A stretch of 64,000 nt of DNA, taken from contig CP039459.1 in the NCBI GenBank assembly GCA_004843165.1, positions 437,501 through 501,500 on the forward strand, given 5' to 3'. Positions 1 through 9,551 of this stretch are shown here, piece after piece. Numbering within the stretch: position 1 is the stretch's first letter; each line of letters opens with the position of its first letter. Position numbers and translations under genes: made by a program. This DNA comes from Acetobacteraceae bacterium (GTDB lineage: Bacteria > Pseudomonadota > Alphaproteobacteria > Acetobacterales > Acetobacteraceae). Under the pieces are notes generated by a model. The model saw only the letters and a list, made by a program, of their open reading frames with translations, had not been told where the DNA came from and did not search any database.

Positions 1-133
1 GGGTTTCTTTCAAATATTCTCAATTCGCATATAACGCCTCCCCTCCTCCGCTGAAGATAGAATTGCTATAACGTAACCCTATTCAGGAAATTAAAAATCT
101 CTTTTAAAACAAAGCTTTCTAAAAAGGTTCAAT

Positions 134-1249
134 ATGAATTTTCGCTTTTTAACCCCTATATTTTCTCTGTTGCTTTTCAGTTTTTCTCTTATACCCGTGA
201 TTTCCAAAGCTGAGCCCCCTCGCCTAATTATTGAAGATAATGACTTTTTGGGTCCAGGCGGTTCAGATCAGCAATCTGTCATTCCCCTCCTCTTTAACCC
301 TCAGGTTAAAGTCTTAGGCTTTACCGTTGTTACGGGAGACGGCTGGGAAAATGCAGAATCTGCACATCTCAGACGATTTCTTGAAATTATTGGAAAATCA
401 GAAATTCCTGTCGCCGATGGTGCGGTTTATCCGCTGATTAATAGTGTTTCTTTAATGCGTCTTCGTGAAAAACAATTTGGTACGACTCCCTGGAAGGGGG
501 CTTGGGGTGCGCTTGGATCAATCGAAAAAATCCCCTCTGAACAGCCTGCTCTGCCTGTTTTAAAAGAAGGTTCTCCGCATACGCCGGCAAGTTCTGAAAA
601 TGCCGCGGCCTTTTTGATTAAACAAGTTCATGCCCACCCGCATCAAGTGACGATTGTTGCGGCAGGCCCGATGACCAATCTTGCCTTAGCTATTCGGCTT
701 GACCCTACTTTTGCGGAAACAGCAAAAGAACTTATCTTTATGGGGGCGCTTTTAGATACCAGCATGCGTTCCGTCACAGGCAATGTGGATTTTGCTTCTG
801 ATTTTAATATGATTTTTGATCCAGAGGCGGCACATATTACCTTAACGGCCCCCTGGAAAAAAATCACGGCTGTTGGCAATGTCTCCAATGATTTAATGAT
901 GACACGGGCTTATCTGAAAAAGATTCAACGCAAACAGACTCCTATGACCCGCTATCTCGGTCAATATTATGACCCACTGCCAATGTGGGATGAAATGGCC
1001 ACCGCTATCGCGGCAGATCCAACCCTCATTAAAAATTCTTTAGATGCTTATATGGATGTCGATATTTCCAAAGGGATTCATTATGGCCATGCCATTATCT
1101 GGCCTGATTCCACAACACCAAAAGAAATTGGAGTTCATAAAGTGAAAATCGTAACCTCCATTGAGGCAGACCGCTTTTTAAAAACTTTCCTGCGAGAAGC
1201 GCAAAGCGATATTCACACAATAGGCGACGAAAAATCACTGCAAAAATAA
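134..1249 (+). CDS. secreted inosine/uridine-preferring nucleoside hydrolase family protein
   Basis: Family enzymes hydrolyse the N-glycosidic bond of ribonucleosides, giving base plus ribose. A hydrophobic signal peptide covers residues 1-26 (cleavage near SKA-EPP), so the enzyme should act in the periplasm or outside. The N-terminal Asp cluster that binds Ca2+ and ribose in this family is present in modified form (D35, D37, D45, in place of the usual DxDxxxDD). The later DFNMIFDPEAA segment and the WDEMATAIAADP segment match family blocks, but the usual HD pair reads WD. The 371-aa length fits secreted members. The ATG at 134 has AAGG six bases upstream. The gene is monocistronic and is followed by a strong terminator. 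Substrate cannot be told. Confidence 0.85.
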   Translation: MNFRFLTPIFSLLLFSFSLIPVISKAEPPRLIIEDNDFLGPGGSDQQSVIPLLFNPQVKVLGFTVVTGDGWENAESAHLRRFLEIIGKSEIPVADGAVYPLINSVSLMRLREKQFGTTPWKGAWGALGSIEKIPSEQPALPVLKEGSPHTPASSENAAAFLIKQVHAHPHQVTIVAAGPMTNLALAIRLDPTFAETAKELIFMGALLDTSMRSVTGNVDFASDFNMIFDPEAAHITLTAPWKKITAVGNVSNDLMMTRAYLKKIQRKQTPMTRYLGQYYDPLPMWDEMATAIAADPTLIKNSLDAYMDVDISKGIHYGHAIIWPDSTTPKEIGVHKVKIVTSIEADRFLKTFLREAQSDIHTIGDEKSLQK

Positions 1250-1291
1250 AAAGAGATTTTTGTCTTTTCCTAAAATAACGATAGTGGAAAG

Positions 1292-1342
1292 CCTCCCTTG
1301 CTTTGAAATTTCATTTTTAATCGCAAGGGAGGTTTTTCTTTT
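1292..1342 (+). terminator. intrinsic terminator after the nucleoside hydrolase
   Basis: A 10-bp stem CCTCCCTTGC/GCAAGGGAGG (1292-1301 with 1323-1332) is followed by TTTTTCTTTTT on the plus strand. It sits between two convergent genes and may also slow transcription from the msrB side. Confidence 0.8.
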
Positions 1343-1346
1343 TCAA

Positions 1347-1748
1347 TCATTTTACCGATGTCTTGCCCAAATCCATAGGTTTTTGAACAAAATCAAGACT
1401 AAGGCCATTGGTGCAATAGCGCAGGCCTGTCGGTTGCGGGCCATCTGGAAAAAGATGCCCTAAATGCCCATGACATTTCGCACAAGTAATTTCCGTACGA
1501 CGCATCCCAAGACTTGTATCCTCTTTCTTCTCGACCGCCCCTGCCACCTCTTCGTAAAAAGATGGCCAGCCGCATCCGCTTTCATATTTCTGAGTCGAAT
1601 AAAAAAGCACTGCGCCACATCCAGCGCAATGATACGCCCCCTCCCTTTTCTCATGGATCAAACAACTTGAATATGGCGGTTCTGTCCCTCTTTCTTTGAG
1701 AATATATGCTTGCGCCGGCGATAGTCTTTTGTCTAAGCTTTGGATCAT
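1347..1748 (-). CDS. msrB: peptide-methionine (R)-S-oxide reductase
   Basis: Reduces methionine-R-sulfoxide in proteins, using thioredoxin. Two structural zinc pairs are visible (C41-x2-C44 and C89-x2-C92), as is the GCGWPSF block near residue 60 and the catalytic Cys C112 in RYCTNGLSLDF. Most homologues read RYCINSASL here, so the surrounding residues are slightly divergent but the nucleophile is kept. The 133-aa length is normal for a cytoplasmic single-domain MsrB. The ATG overlaps the stop of the upstream GST gene (ATGA), so translation is probably coupled in an acs-GST-msrB operon. Confidence 0.93.
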   Translation of the reverse strand: MIQSLDKRLSPAQAYILKERGTEPPYSSCLIHEKREGAYHCAGCGAVLFYSTQKYESGCGWPSFYEEVAGAVEKKEDTSLGMRRTEITCAKCHGHLGHLFPDGPQPTGLRYCTNGLSLDFVQKPMDLGKTSVK

Positions 1749-2392
1749 CCCAAAGCTTCTTTTTCTGCCTTTAAAGCTATTTGAGCCGCTGGGAGTGCAA
1801 AGACTTTTTCTTTAAGCTCTTTGGCTTTTGGATACGGGGAAAGATCGATTTTAGCCTTTTCCGACCAGCTTAAAATGACCGCTGCATATGCATCTGCCTG
1901 TGTAAATTCCCGACCTAGCCAAAATCCTTTTTCCGGCAACCAATTTTCCAATTCCCGAAGACGTCTGTCCGCCTTTTGATAAAAACCGGTAAGCTGTGCG
2001 GCTTCCAAACCGACTTTTTCCGGATGAAGCAGAGGACTGTAAGCAGCATGTAAATCACTGCAAAAGCTCAAGGCCTCATCCAATCTTGCCCGTTTTAAAC
2101 TGCCTTTATCGGGGCTCAAAGCTGAGAGGCCGGAAAGATCGCCGATATAAAGTAAAATCGCATGATTTTGCGTTAAAATACTCTTTCGACTCTCTTCTTC
2201 CACTTCCAATGCCGGCACGGCTCCCCGTGGATTGATTTTGTAATAATCTGCACCATTCTCTGTCTGATGGGTGTTAAGATCCACTTGAATAGCCGCATAA
2301 ACCAAGCCTGTTTTTTCTTTAACATACGCTAAAAGAATATGATCAGCCAAAGAGCAGGCGCCAGATTTATAATAAAGGGTTAAACAACTCAT
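1745..2392 (-). CDS. glutathione S-transferase, beta-class-like
   Basis: Cytosolic GST of 215 aa. The N-terminal thioredoxin-fold half has LYYKSGACSLADHILL, the beta-class signature with a Cys (C13) near the glutathione site, and NPRGAVPALEVE containing the cis-Pro VPAL motif. The C-terminal half is helical (FTQADAYAAVILSW). Likely role is glutathione conjugation or peroxide detoxification; the substrate is not predictable. It starts a few bases after the acs stop and overlaps msrB by 4 bases, so the three genes are probably one transcript that pairs acetate activation with redox repair. Confidence 0.88.
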   Translation of the reverse strand: MSCLTLYYKSGACSLADHILLAYVKEKTGLVYAAIQVDLNTHQTENGADYYKINPRGAVPALEVEEESRKSILTQNHAILLYIGDLSGLSALSPDKGSLKRARLDEALSFCSDLHAAYSPLLHPEKVGLEAAQLTGFYQKADRRLRELENWLPEKGFWLGREFTQADAYAAVILSWSEKAKIDLSPYPKAKELKEKVFALPAAQIALKAEKEALG

Positions 2393-2396
2393 AATT

Positions 2397-4346
2397 TTAT
2401 TCTTCCTTACGGTTTTTTCGATTTTGAATTAAATGTTCCACCACCGAAGGATCTGACAAAGTTGAAAGATCTCCAAGCGTTTCAAAGTCATCACCTGCAA
2501 TTTTCCTTAAAATACGGCGCATGATTTTTCCCGATCGGGTCTTAGGTAACGAAAAGGCAAAATGTATTTGATCCGGTGCTGCAATCGGGCTGATTTCCCG
2601 GCGCACATGTTTCACAAGCTCTTGATGGAGAGCCTCTCCTTGCTTGCTCTCATCGCTAAGAATGACATAACAATAAATTCCCTGCCCTTTTATAGAATGC
2701 GGATAACCAACCACAGCAGCCTCTGAAACAAGCGGGTGCGAAACAAGCGCCGATTCAATTTCGGCCGTACCAAGACGGTGACCTGAAATATTTAGAACAT
2801 CATCTACCCTGCCAGTAATCCAATAATCGCCGTCCTCATCCCGTCGACAGCCATCCCCTGTAAAATATTTACCTTTGTAAAGAGAAAAATAATTTTCAAT
2901 AAATAATTTATGATTGCCGTAAAGGGTGCGCATTTGTCCGGGCCAGCTTTCCGCAATACATAAATTGCCTTCTCCTGCCCCTTCAATAATGTTTCCTTCT
3001 GTATCCACAAGCTCTGGCTTAACCCCGAAAAAGGGACGTGTTGCTGAACCGGGCTTTAGATCTGTAACGCCCGGCAAAGGTGTAATAAGAATGCCACCAG
3101 TTTCGGTCTGCCACCATGTATCTACAATCGGGCATTTTTCTTGCCCAACCTCTCTATAAAACCACTCCCATGTTTGCGGATCTGTCGGCTCTCCAACAAG
3201 TCCCAAAAGACGGAGTGAAGGACATTGAATGGCCTGATGGGAGATACCGGCCATCAATGAACGAATGGCTGTGGGAGAGGTATAAAAAATATTTACATGA
3301 TGTTTATTGATAATTTCCCAAAAACGCTCTTTGTTAGGAAAAGTTGGAATCCCTTCAAAAAGAAGGCTTGTTGCCCTATTCGCAAGCGGGCCATAAACAA
3401 TATAAGAATGGCCTGTTATCCAGCCAATATCCGCTGTACACCAATAAATCTCACCCTCATGATAATCAAAAACATATTTATGCGTCACTGCAGCATAAAC
3501 TAAATACCCACCTGTTGTGTGTAAAACCCCTTTAGGCTTTCCCGTTGATCCAGAAGTATAGAGAATAAAAAGAGGATCTTCCGCTTTCATCTTTTCCGGT
3601 GGGCATTCTGCCGCAACGGTTTGAACCTCTTCATGGTACCAAAAATCACGTTCCGGCACCCAACCGATTTTTCCACCTGTCCGTCTAACGACCAGCACTT
3701 TTTCCACGGCAACATTTTGGCTGGCGGCAAGATCAATCGCCATATCCAAATGATCTTTCATCGGAATGATTTTACCGCCCCGCATCCCCTCATCACAAGT
3801 AATGACATAAGTGGATTGACAGTCAACAATACGCCCTGCCAAAGCCTCTGCTGAAAATCCGCCAAAAACAACCGAATGCACAGCGCCAATCCGTGCGCAT
3901 GCCAGCATGGCATAAGTCGCCTCTAAAATCATTGGCATATAAATTGTAACGCGGTCGCCTTTTTTTACCCCGTGTTTTTTCAAAACATTCGAGAGGCGAC
4001 AAACATGCGTATAGAGATTCTGATAGGTAATTTTTTTATTCGAAGAAGGATTATCCTCCTCCCAAATAAGGGCGACTTGATCGCCAAATTTTTCTAAATG
4101 CCTGTCAATACAGTTCCAGGCCACATTTGTTACGCCATCTTCGAACCATTTAATCGACACATCACCTTGAAAAGAAGCATTTTTAACTTTCGTATAAGGC
4201 TTAAACCAATCAATAATTAAACCTTGTTGTCCCCAAAAAATTTCTGGATTTTTAAGACTTTCCAGATACCATTTTTCGTAGGTCTCTCGATCTATCAAGG
4301 ATTTGTTTTTCGCTGATTTTAAAACGGGAAAAATTTTTTCAGACAT
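2397..4346 (-). CDS. acs: acetyl-CoA synthetase
   Basis: Converts acetate, ATP and CoA to acetyl-CoA via acetyl-AMP. Visible are the ANL-superfamily P-loop [30 protein letters not shown], the hinge region [16 protein letters not shown], and the C-terminal [12 protein letters not shown] whose Lys is the usual acetylation-regulated catalytic residue. I place the start at the ATG at 4346 (MSEKIFPV, the family N-terminus) because AAAGGA lies 9 bases upstream; the frame stays open 32 codons further up to 4442, but that extension has no family similarity. This gives 649 aa, the standard length. First gene of the probable acs-GST-msrB operon. Acetate use fits an acetic-acid bacterium. Confidence 0.95.
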   Translation of the reverse strand: MSEKIFPVLKSAKNKSLIDRETYEKWYLESLKNPEIFWGQQGLIIDWFKPYTKVKNASFQGDVSIKWFEDGVTNVAWNCIDRHLEKFGDQVALIWEEDNPSSNKKITYQNLYTHVCRLSNVLKKHGVKKGDRVTIYMPMILEATYAMLACARIGAVHSVVFGGFSAEALAGRIVDCQSTYVITCDEGMRGGKIIPMKDHLDMAIDLAASQNVAVEKVLVVRRTGGKIGWVPERDFWYHEEVQTVAAECPPEKMKAEDPLFILYTSGSTGKPKGVLHTTGGYLVYAAVTHKYVFDYHEGEIYWCTADIGWITGHSYIVYGPLANRATSLLFEGIPTFPNKERFWEIINKHHVNIFYTSPTAIRSLMAGISHQAIQCPSLRLLGLVGEPTDPQTWEWFYREVGQEKCPIVDTWWQTETGGILITPLPGVTDLKPGSATRPFFGVKPELVDTEGNIIEGAGEGNLCIAESWPGQMRTLYGNHKLFIENYFSLYKGKYFTGDGCRRDEDGDYWITGRVDDVLNISGHRLGTAEIESALVSHPLVSEAAVVGYPHSIKGQGIYCYVILSDESKQGEALHQELVKHVRREISPIAAPDQIHFAFSLPKTRSGKIMRRILRKIAGDDFETLGDLSTLSDPSVVEHLIQNRKNRKEE

Positions 4347-4672
4347 TAAATCATATCCTTTCTGCCAAGAGTGTCGGAATGACTCTTGCAGATCCTTTTT
4401 GACCTCAGAAATTAGGAGGGTCATCCCTATCCAACATCTCAATGAAGAGGTGGAAATATTCTCTTTTTTAACATATTTTTGCCACTTTCAAAATGAATTT
4501 CCTTCAACATAAAGAAGCGCTTAACTTTTCCTAAAAGTACGAAATGAAGAGATTCATTTTACCTTCAGTGACAAAGTCCAGCAAAGCTTGATGAGAGATA
4601 AATTTCAAAAAAAGCCTCGCAAAAAATAATGCGAGGCTTCCCTTCTTTTAAAAATAAAATTGACCTAGAAAA
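4347..4672. other. intergenic region between acs and the SDR gene
   Basis: About 325 bases with no convincing gene. It should hold the acs promoter (minus strand, right end of acs) and, at its other end, the terminator of the SDR gene. No repeat or RNA gene was recognised in the middle. Confidence 0.5.
4609..4640 (-). terminator. intrinsic terminator of the SDR gene
   Basis: Perfect 9-bp stem AAGCCTCGC/GCGAGGCTT (4612-4620 with 4631-4639). On the minus strand it is followed by a run of T. It lies just downstream of the SDR stop codon. Confidence 0.85.
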
Positions 4673-5683
4673 TCACGCCATGCCACCTGTAGATTCCCAA
4701 ATTTGCGCTGTTGCATAGCTGCTTTCGGCGCTAGCCAATGTCACATAAAGCGGTACAATTTCTACCGGCTGTCCAGGGCGTTTATACGGAATATCTGAAC
4801 CAAATGTACTGACGACATCCGCAGGCTGTGCGCCTGTTGTTTCCAGCGGTGTCCAAAATGGGCCCGGTGCAACAGCATTGACTCGAATACCACGAGGAAC
4901 AAGCTGTTTTCCTAAAGAACGTGTCATCGCAGAAATAGCGGCTTTGGTTGCCGCATAATCCACAAGGCCAGCACTTGGTCTATAGGCCTGAACAGAGGTT
5001 GTATTTACAATAGAACTGCCCGGTTTCATCAAAGCAACCGCCGCTTTGGTAAGCCATAACAAAGCATAGACATTTGTTTTGAATGTCTGATCAATTTGAT
5101 CTGTCGTAAGATTTAATAAATCATCTTCAAAATGCTGATAGCCTGCATTATTGACTAAACAATCCAATCCGCCGAGCTGTGTCTGTGCATCTGCGGCCAA
5201 TCTCTGACAAAATTTTTCATCCCGCAAATCCCCCGGCAACGCAATCGCCTTACGTCCCTCTTTTTTAATCAACGCAATCACTTCTTTTGCATCAGATTCC
5301 TCTTGAGGAAGATAATTGATAGCGACATCCGCCCCCTCCCTAGCAAATGCAATCGCCACAGCACGACCAATCCCTGAATCGCCACCTGTGATTAACGCAT
5401 GACGGCCTTTCAAACGGCCGGAACCAATATAAGATTTTTCGCCACAATCCGGTGTCGGGTGCATTTTAGACTGCAGACCGGGCCAGCTCTGCAAAGATTG
5501 ATGGAAAGGTGCAGAAGGATACGCCTTTACGGGATCCGCAAGAGATACTGACTGACGCTCCTTAGCCGTAGCAAAAGAACGGCGTGGCACAGCCTCCGCC
5601 GCCAAGGCCGCAGCGCCCAGCGTTGCGCCCGTTAAAAGAGTTCGGCGTGTCGGGAAATCATTTTGTTTCGTAGATTCTGACAT
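4673..5683 (-). CDS. Tat-exported short-chain dehydrogenase/reductase
   Basis: Classical SDR fold behind an export signal. Residues 1-40 hold a twin-arginine-like motif (TRRTLLTG) and an Ala-rich hydrophobic stretch. The Rossmann motif TGGDSGIG is near residue 98, NNAG near 178, and the catalytic Ser and YxxxK (YAATKAA) follow. It resembles the YhdF/YghA-type SDRs of about 290 aa plus a leader. The C-terminus ends with a shortened STGGMA. SD AGGAGG lies 5 bases before the ATG at 5683. NAD(P)-dependent SDRs are usually cytoplasmic; Tat export of folded protein with bound cofactor would explain periplasmic action. Substrate unknown. Confidence 0.85.
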   Translation of the reverse strand: MSESTKQNDFPTRRTLLTGATLGAAALAAEAVPRRSFATAKERQSVSLADPVKAYPSAPFHQSLQSWPGLQSKMHPTPDCGEKSYIGSGRLKGRHALITGGDSGIGRAVAIAFAREGADVAINYLPQEESDAKEVIALIKKEGRKAIALPGDLRDEKFCQRLAADAQTQLGGLDCLVNNAGYQHFEDDLLNLTTDQIDQTFKTNVYALLWLTKAAVALMKPGSSIVNTTSVQAYRPSAGLVDYAATKAAISAMTRSLGKQLVPRGIRVNAVAPGPFWTPLETTGAQPADVVSTFGSDIPYKRPGQPVEIVPLYVTLASAESSYATAQIWESTGGMA

Positions 5684-5765
5684 TTTTCCTCCTAAATCTC
5701 AAAGTAGATGCTTTAAGAATTTTTAGCGTAACACGACAACTCTCAAGACCCCCAAGCTTTTCCCT

Positions 5766-5800
5766 AAAAAAAGCCCCTTTCTCTATAAAGGGGCCTTTTA
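5766..5800 (-). terminator. intrinsic terminator of the DUF885 gene
   Basis: Stem AAAGCCCCTTT/AAAGGGGCCTTT around 5770-5800, followed by T on the minus strand, immediately after the DUF885 stop. Confidence 0.8.
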
Positions 5801-5809
5801 TTCAAAATC

Positions 5810-7573
5810 TTATTTTTCCTGCGCAATCAAACTTATAGGAATCAATCCGCTGGCCAAAATATGATCGTGAAATTTTTGCAAAGAAAATTTATCACCAAGG
5901 CGTTTTTTCTCCGCATCCCGATAATCTTGAATCTGAAGCTTTCCTAAGAGATAGGAGTAATATCCCGGATCAACCGTTCCTCTTCTGGCTTCTTTATACG
6001 CCATGCTTGGAGATTGATAGCAGGCATTTTGCATCAAATCGGTTGCCTGTTTCAGCGTGATTTTACCCGTATGCATTTCCAAAGAGGCTAAGAAGCGACA
6101 ATCCCGTAACAAAGCATCTGTTGCCACCATCAAGCGATATTCCGGCTTTGCGGCATGGAAGCCCTCATCAAGCATCATTTGCTCGGTATAATGTGCCCAT
6201 CCTTCAGTGGTTGCATAAGAATGTCCTGCTTTGCGAGTCAAAGACCATTCGGGATGACTATGCAAATAAAGCCCTTGGACAAAATGCCCCGGCATGGCCT
6301 CATGCACTGTAATATTAAGCATCGTTGGCGTATTGAGATCTTCAATATCCTGTTTTTGTTTTTCCTCTGGATCTTTCGGGTTCGGTGCCGTCACATAATA
6401 ATAGGAAGCCGTTGCTTTTGTTTCAAAGGCTCCCGGCCATCCCATTGCCGCCGTAATTAACGAGCGCTCAAAGGGCAAGGTTGGCGTGACTGTAGGAACA
6501 GTTTCTGCCGGCAATGTCGCAATTTTATGGGATAAGACATAAGATTGCGCTTCTTTAATCTGTGTCGCAGCAAGATCAAGAAGCTTATCCCCTGCCACAT
6601 GATCTTTCCGAACGATGGAAAGCGCTTTGGCAGGATCTTTTGGCGAAATCTGTTTCTCCGCTGCATGAAGGCTGGCTTGGTCTTTTTTAAGCTGTGCTTC
6701 GCCCTTTTTAATCAGATCCTCAATAGAAGTCGTTGTCAGATCACTTGCCAGCAAAGCCTCAAGGTTTTTACGCCCTAAAATATAAGAGCCGGAAGGCTTT
6801 ATCTTTTCAATCTGTTGACGATATTTTGCGAGCGCTTTTAAAGCTGTTTCCGTTGATTTCTTGAACTGTTTTTGCAAAACAGGGTCTTTGACAGAAGCAA
6901 AAGCCAAGGGCACATCGTTTTTGACAAAGCTTTCTGCCCCATCTAGATCCTCTTTGGAGATTTCCAGATAAATGGCAGGGACTTTTGCGAGTTTTTTTTC
7001 AGCGCTTTGGAAGAATTTCTTGAACGCATATTCCCGTGCAATAACGTCCTTCATGCGCTCTTCTATCGGGGCGAAATCACGGCTAATCAAGCTATCTAAA
7101 GAAGCAGTTGCAATTTGCGTATAACTATCGGGATTGTGGATTTGAGGCTGGATTTTCTCCAATAAAAGCAGTTGGCCCTCCAAATCGTGCAACAGAATCT
7201 GGCGATCATCTTCTCTTAATTTTTGATCTGCTGGTATTTTCAGACGTGCCAAAGCCCTGCAGGTTGCTTTAAGCTGTCGAATGGCTTTTTTATCGGCTTT
7301 TGCAGAAGAATCATCGAGCAAAGCGTCTAAATTGCGTCCCTCAAGCGTATGCACCCCATCAGATGTGGCAGAGACGGGACTATTGAGCCAGTGCCACTGG
7401 AAATAATCTTTTTCAATTTGGGCAAAAGCATCGAGTTGCTTTTGCGCCTTACGAGACTCAGCCTGCGCCATATTTGAAAAAATGACACCCCCTACCAGCA
7501 TTAGCGCCATAGAAGTCGAAGCCATTAAAGAGAAAAGATTTGAAGGCATTTTTAACATAAAAAAATCTTTCAT
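5810..7573 (-). CDS. secreted DUF885 family protein (putative metallopeptidase)
   Basis: 587-aa protein with an N-terminal signal peptide ending near MAQA (about residue 38). It carries the DUF885 signature HEAMPGHF near residue 423, a zinc-peptidase-like HExxxGH arrangement, and a conserved C-terminal half (TEGWAHYTEQMMLDEG, RRGTVDPGYYSYLLGKLQI). The family is annotated as metal-dependent peptidase-like but few members have been tested. The first ATG (7573) has no good Shine-Dalgarno; the in-frame ATG at 7558, preceded by AAAGA, is an alternative that keeps the signal peptide. Likely acts in the periplasm on peptides or cell-wall fragments; this is inference. Confidence 0.85.
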   Translation of the reverse strand: MKDFFMLKMPSNLFSLMASTSMALMLVGGVIFSNMAQAESRKAQKQLDAFAQIEKDYFQWHWLNSPVSATSDGVHTLEGRNLDALLDDSSAKADKKAIRQLKATCRALARLKIPADQKLREDDRQILLHDLEGQLLLLEKIQPQIHNPDSYTQIATASLDSLISRDFAPIEERMKDVIAREYAFKKFFQSAEKKLAKVPAIYLEISKEDLDGAESFVKNDVPLAFASVKDPVLQKQFKKSTETALKALAKYRQQIEKIKPSGSYILGRKNLEALLASDLTTTSIEDLIKKGEAQLKKDQASLHAAEKQISPKDPAKALSIVRKDHVAGDKLLDLAATQIKEAQSYVLSHKIATLPAETVPTVTPTLPFERSLITAAMGWPGAFETKATASYYYVTAPNPKDPEEKQKQDIEDLNTPTMLNITVHEAMPGHFVQGLYLHSHPEWSLTRKAGHSYATTEGWAHYTEQMMLDEGFHAAKPEYRLMVATDALLRDCRFLASLEMHTGKITLKQATDLMQNACYQSPSMAYKEARRGTVDPGYYSYLLGKLQIQDYRDAEKKRLGDKFSLQKFHDHILASGLIPISLIAQEK

Positions 7574-7605
7574 TTTAATTTTACATGAATTTTGCCGTAT
7601 GATTT

Positions 7606-8361
7606 TTATTTGTTATTTTCTAAAGAAATAGGCTCATCTCCATGAAATACCCAATCCTCTAAACGCACCCTTAAATACTCCAACCATTCTAAGGCGCTTA
7701 TCTGACTTCCTTGGTAAGCAAACTCATTGCCTAAAGCGGTTAAAAAAGACTCCGCCTCTTTGCTTGTTGGATTTGTTTTGAGATAATGTGTGATGTCATT
7801 TAAAAGACTTTGAACGGTTTCTGCCTTTTCTTCAAAGCAGAATTCCGCCATTACACTCAGAGGATTAGAAGAATCCTCTGAATCATCGTTAAAAAAATCC
7901 TCATCATAATAAGCCGACATTAAACGAGATAAAGTCGGATATTTTTGACGTAACGGGGCATCTTGTTCTAAAACTTTATCCGATACAGGGTGCGCATTAT
8001 AAAAAGCAATCCCTAAAGGCGTTTTATCGCTGGGGCTAACAAGAACCTTTACGGTTTTAACCTCTTCTATTTCAGGTTTCTGATGACTCCAAGCAATCTT
8101 ACCGATCGTTTTAGGGAATTTTCCGAATAAGCTGGCTTTGGGATAATTTTGTTTTTTAACCTCTTTAATCGCCTCTGCCTGCTGCTCTAAAACCGCCAGG
8201 ACACTCTGTTGATAATCCTCTTCGGTTTCAAAGGCACTGGCACTTTGACGTTGGCAAACTAAAAGAGGCCATTCACGATCATAAGCATTTAAGACAGGCA
8301 TCCAGATAAGTTGCTTTCGTGTAAGCTGAAAAACAGGTTTTTTCTTGCTAAAAAATTTCAT
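7606..8361 (-). CDS. uncharacterised protein with CdiI-immunity-like C-terminal segment
   Basis: 251 aa, no signal peptide, no membrane segment. Residues about 1-150 match nothing I recognise (Lys-rich start, central acidic stretch DEDFFNDDSEDSS). The last 60 residues follow a helical pattern, with LLNDITHYLK and later SALEWLEYLRVRLEDW, that resembles the C-terminal part of contact-dependent-inhibition immunity proteins (CdiI_2-type). That resemblance is from memory of the pattern, not a search. SD GGGGGA lies upstream of the ATG. The gene follows a short orphan reading frame (8464-8622). Function unknown; an orphan immunity gene is one possibility. Confidence 0.55.
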   Translation of the reverse strand: MKFFSKKKPVFQLTRKQLIWMPVLNAYDREWPLLVCQRQSASAFETEEDYQQSVLAVLEQQAEAIKEVKKQNYPKASLFGKFPKTIGKIAWSHQKPEIEEVKTVKVLVSPSDKTPLGIAFYNAHPVSDKVLEQDAPLRQKYPTLSRLMSAYYDEDFFNDDSEDSSNPLSVMAEFCFEEKAETVQSLLNDITHYLKTNPTSKEAESFLTALGNEFAYQGSQISALEWLEYLRVRLEDWVFHGDEPISLENNK

Positions 8362-8463
8362 TTTTATCCCCCAGTTCTTTTACATTTTATGTTCTATCTT
8401 CTTTGAAGAAGACTCTGTTTTTGAGGAAAAAGCAAGGAAATTAGAGACGTATAAAATAAGAAA

Positions 8464-8622
8464 TTATTGCTTCCCCGTTATTTGAAGTGCAAAATATTCA
8501 ACCCAAGAAAAAACTGTTTGAAAACGACGCCCTTGCGTGCTTTCTGCCTCAACACCACAATACTTAAAACGCCCAAAAAGTTCTGAGAATTCACACGCGC
8601 CATCATATAAAATATAATGCAA
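8464..8622 (-). pseudogene. short orphan reading frame, possible gene remnant
   Basis: In the 311-base gap between the 7606-8361 gene and the SPFH gene, the minus strand has an open frame of about 52 codons with protein-like composition (DGACEFSELFGRFKYCG, then RRFQTVFSWVEYF) ending in TAA. There is no ATG, only a possible TTG near 8622, and the terminator of the preceding gene abuts it. It may be the 3' end of a lost gene. No family recognised. The rest of the gap (8362-8463) shows nothing clear apart from a probable promoter region. Confidence 0.3.
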
Positions 8623-8631
8623 GACATAATG

Positions 8632-8663
8632 AAAAAGCCCTTAGAAAACTCTGAGGGCTTTTC
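8632..8663 (-). terminator. intrinsic terminator of the SPFH gene
   Basis: Near-perfect 13-bp stem (AAAAGCCCTTAGA with TCTGAGGGCTTTT, one G-T pair) and a 4-base loop AAAC, just after the SPFH stop. T-rich on either side, so it can act on both strands. Confidence 0.85.
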
Positions 8664-8672
8664 TTTTTCAAC

Positions 8673-9551
8673 TTAATGATTTTTCGCTAAAATCGGTAAG
8701 GCTGAAAGTGCCGCCGGATTATCTGAATAAGCATAAGGAACGACCATTAAATTTGTTTTTGATGTATGCGATGCGGTGACGACCATATCTGTATCCATCG
8801 CCTTGAGCATCAAAGATAAAATCTGTTCCTCTGAGGCGTTTGGCATCCCTTTTTGCATCAAGGTGTAACTTTCCTCTAATCCTTGTGCGATTGCCTTACG
8901 CTGCTCCGAAAGTCCCTCCCCTTGAAGTTTTTTACTTTCCTTTTCAGCCTGCGCAATGCCAACAAGCTCGATCCGCTTCGCTTCTGCTTTGGCTGTTGCG
9001 GCCTTTTTTAAAGCCTCAGCGGCAACCTCCTGATTCATCGCCTCAGCAACCTCTTTGGGCGGCTCTGGCTGTTCAATCAAAACATTGCTTAAAACCATGC
9101 CCATTGCGGCAGCTTTGAGTTCGATATCTTTTAGAATGAGTTGGCCGACATGATCTTTTCTTGAGTAAAGCTGCTCTAAGGTCATTTCAGAAACGATTTG
9201 ACGCAAATCATTCTCTGTCTGCCACAAAAGCTGCTGTAACGGATTTTCGTTTGCATAAACGAATTTCATCGCTTCGGAAACTTTCCAAATGGCAACCCAT
9301 CCGATTTTAACGAAAACATTATCTTTTGTTTTAACTTCAGAAGTTTCAGCATTTTGCTGTTCTCTTAAATCCACTTTTTTGCGAATAACAGAAAAAGGAA
9401 TGAGAAGATGCAAACCCGAATACCAAGGCTGTCTCAGCGGACGACCTAAAAACTCAATCACCCATGCCTCCATTCCCGGCACAATTCTCAAGAACGGCAA
9501 AGCGCAGAAGACAATGAGAATAAGAACAGCACAGAGAATACCGAAAAACAT
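8673..9551 (-). CDS. SPFH/Band 7 domain membrane protein
   Basis: 292 aa. Residues 1-20 form one hydrophobic anchor (MFFGILCAVLILIVFCALPF). The Band 7 domain follows (about 25-185: PGMEAWVIEFLGRPLRQPWYSG, then EMTLEQLYSRKDHV and MGMVLSNVLIEQPEPP), then an Ala/Glu/Lys-rich coiled coil (about 190-240). This is the stomatin/prohibitin/HflK-like layout of oligomeric membrane scaffolds that organise membrane domains or control proteases. The usual partner, an NfeD-type or HflC gene, is not adjacent. AAGGA lies about 10 bases upstream of the ATG. Single-gene unit with its own terminator. Confidence 0.85.
   Translation of the reverse strand: MFFGILCAVLILIVFCALPFLRIVPGMEAWVIEFLGRPLRQPWYSGLHLLIPFSVIRKKVDLREQQNAETSEVKTKDNVFVKIGWVAIWKVSEAMKFVYANENPLQQLLWQTENDLRQIVSEMTLEQLYSRKDHVGQLILKDIELKAAAMGMVLSNVLIEQPEPPKEVAEAMNQEVAAEALKKAATAKAEAKRIELVGIAQAEKESKKLQGEGLSEQRKAIAQGLEESYTLMQKGMPNASEEQILSLMLKAMDTDMVVTASHTSKTNLMVVPYAYSDNPAALSALPILAKNH

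Noticed and set aside
2996-3854. Several plus-strand frames of 60-80 codons inside acs
   Set aside because: Antisense shadows of a highly conserved gene; no Shine-Dalgarno and no family match.
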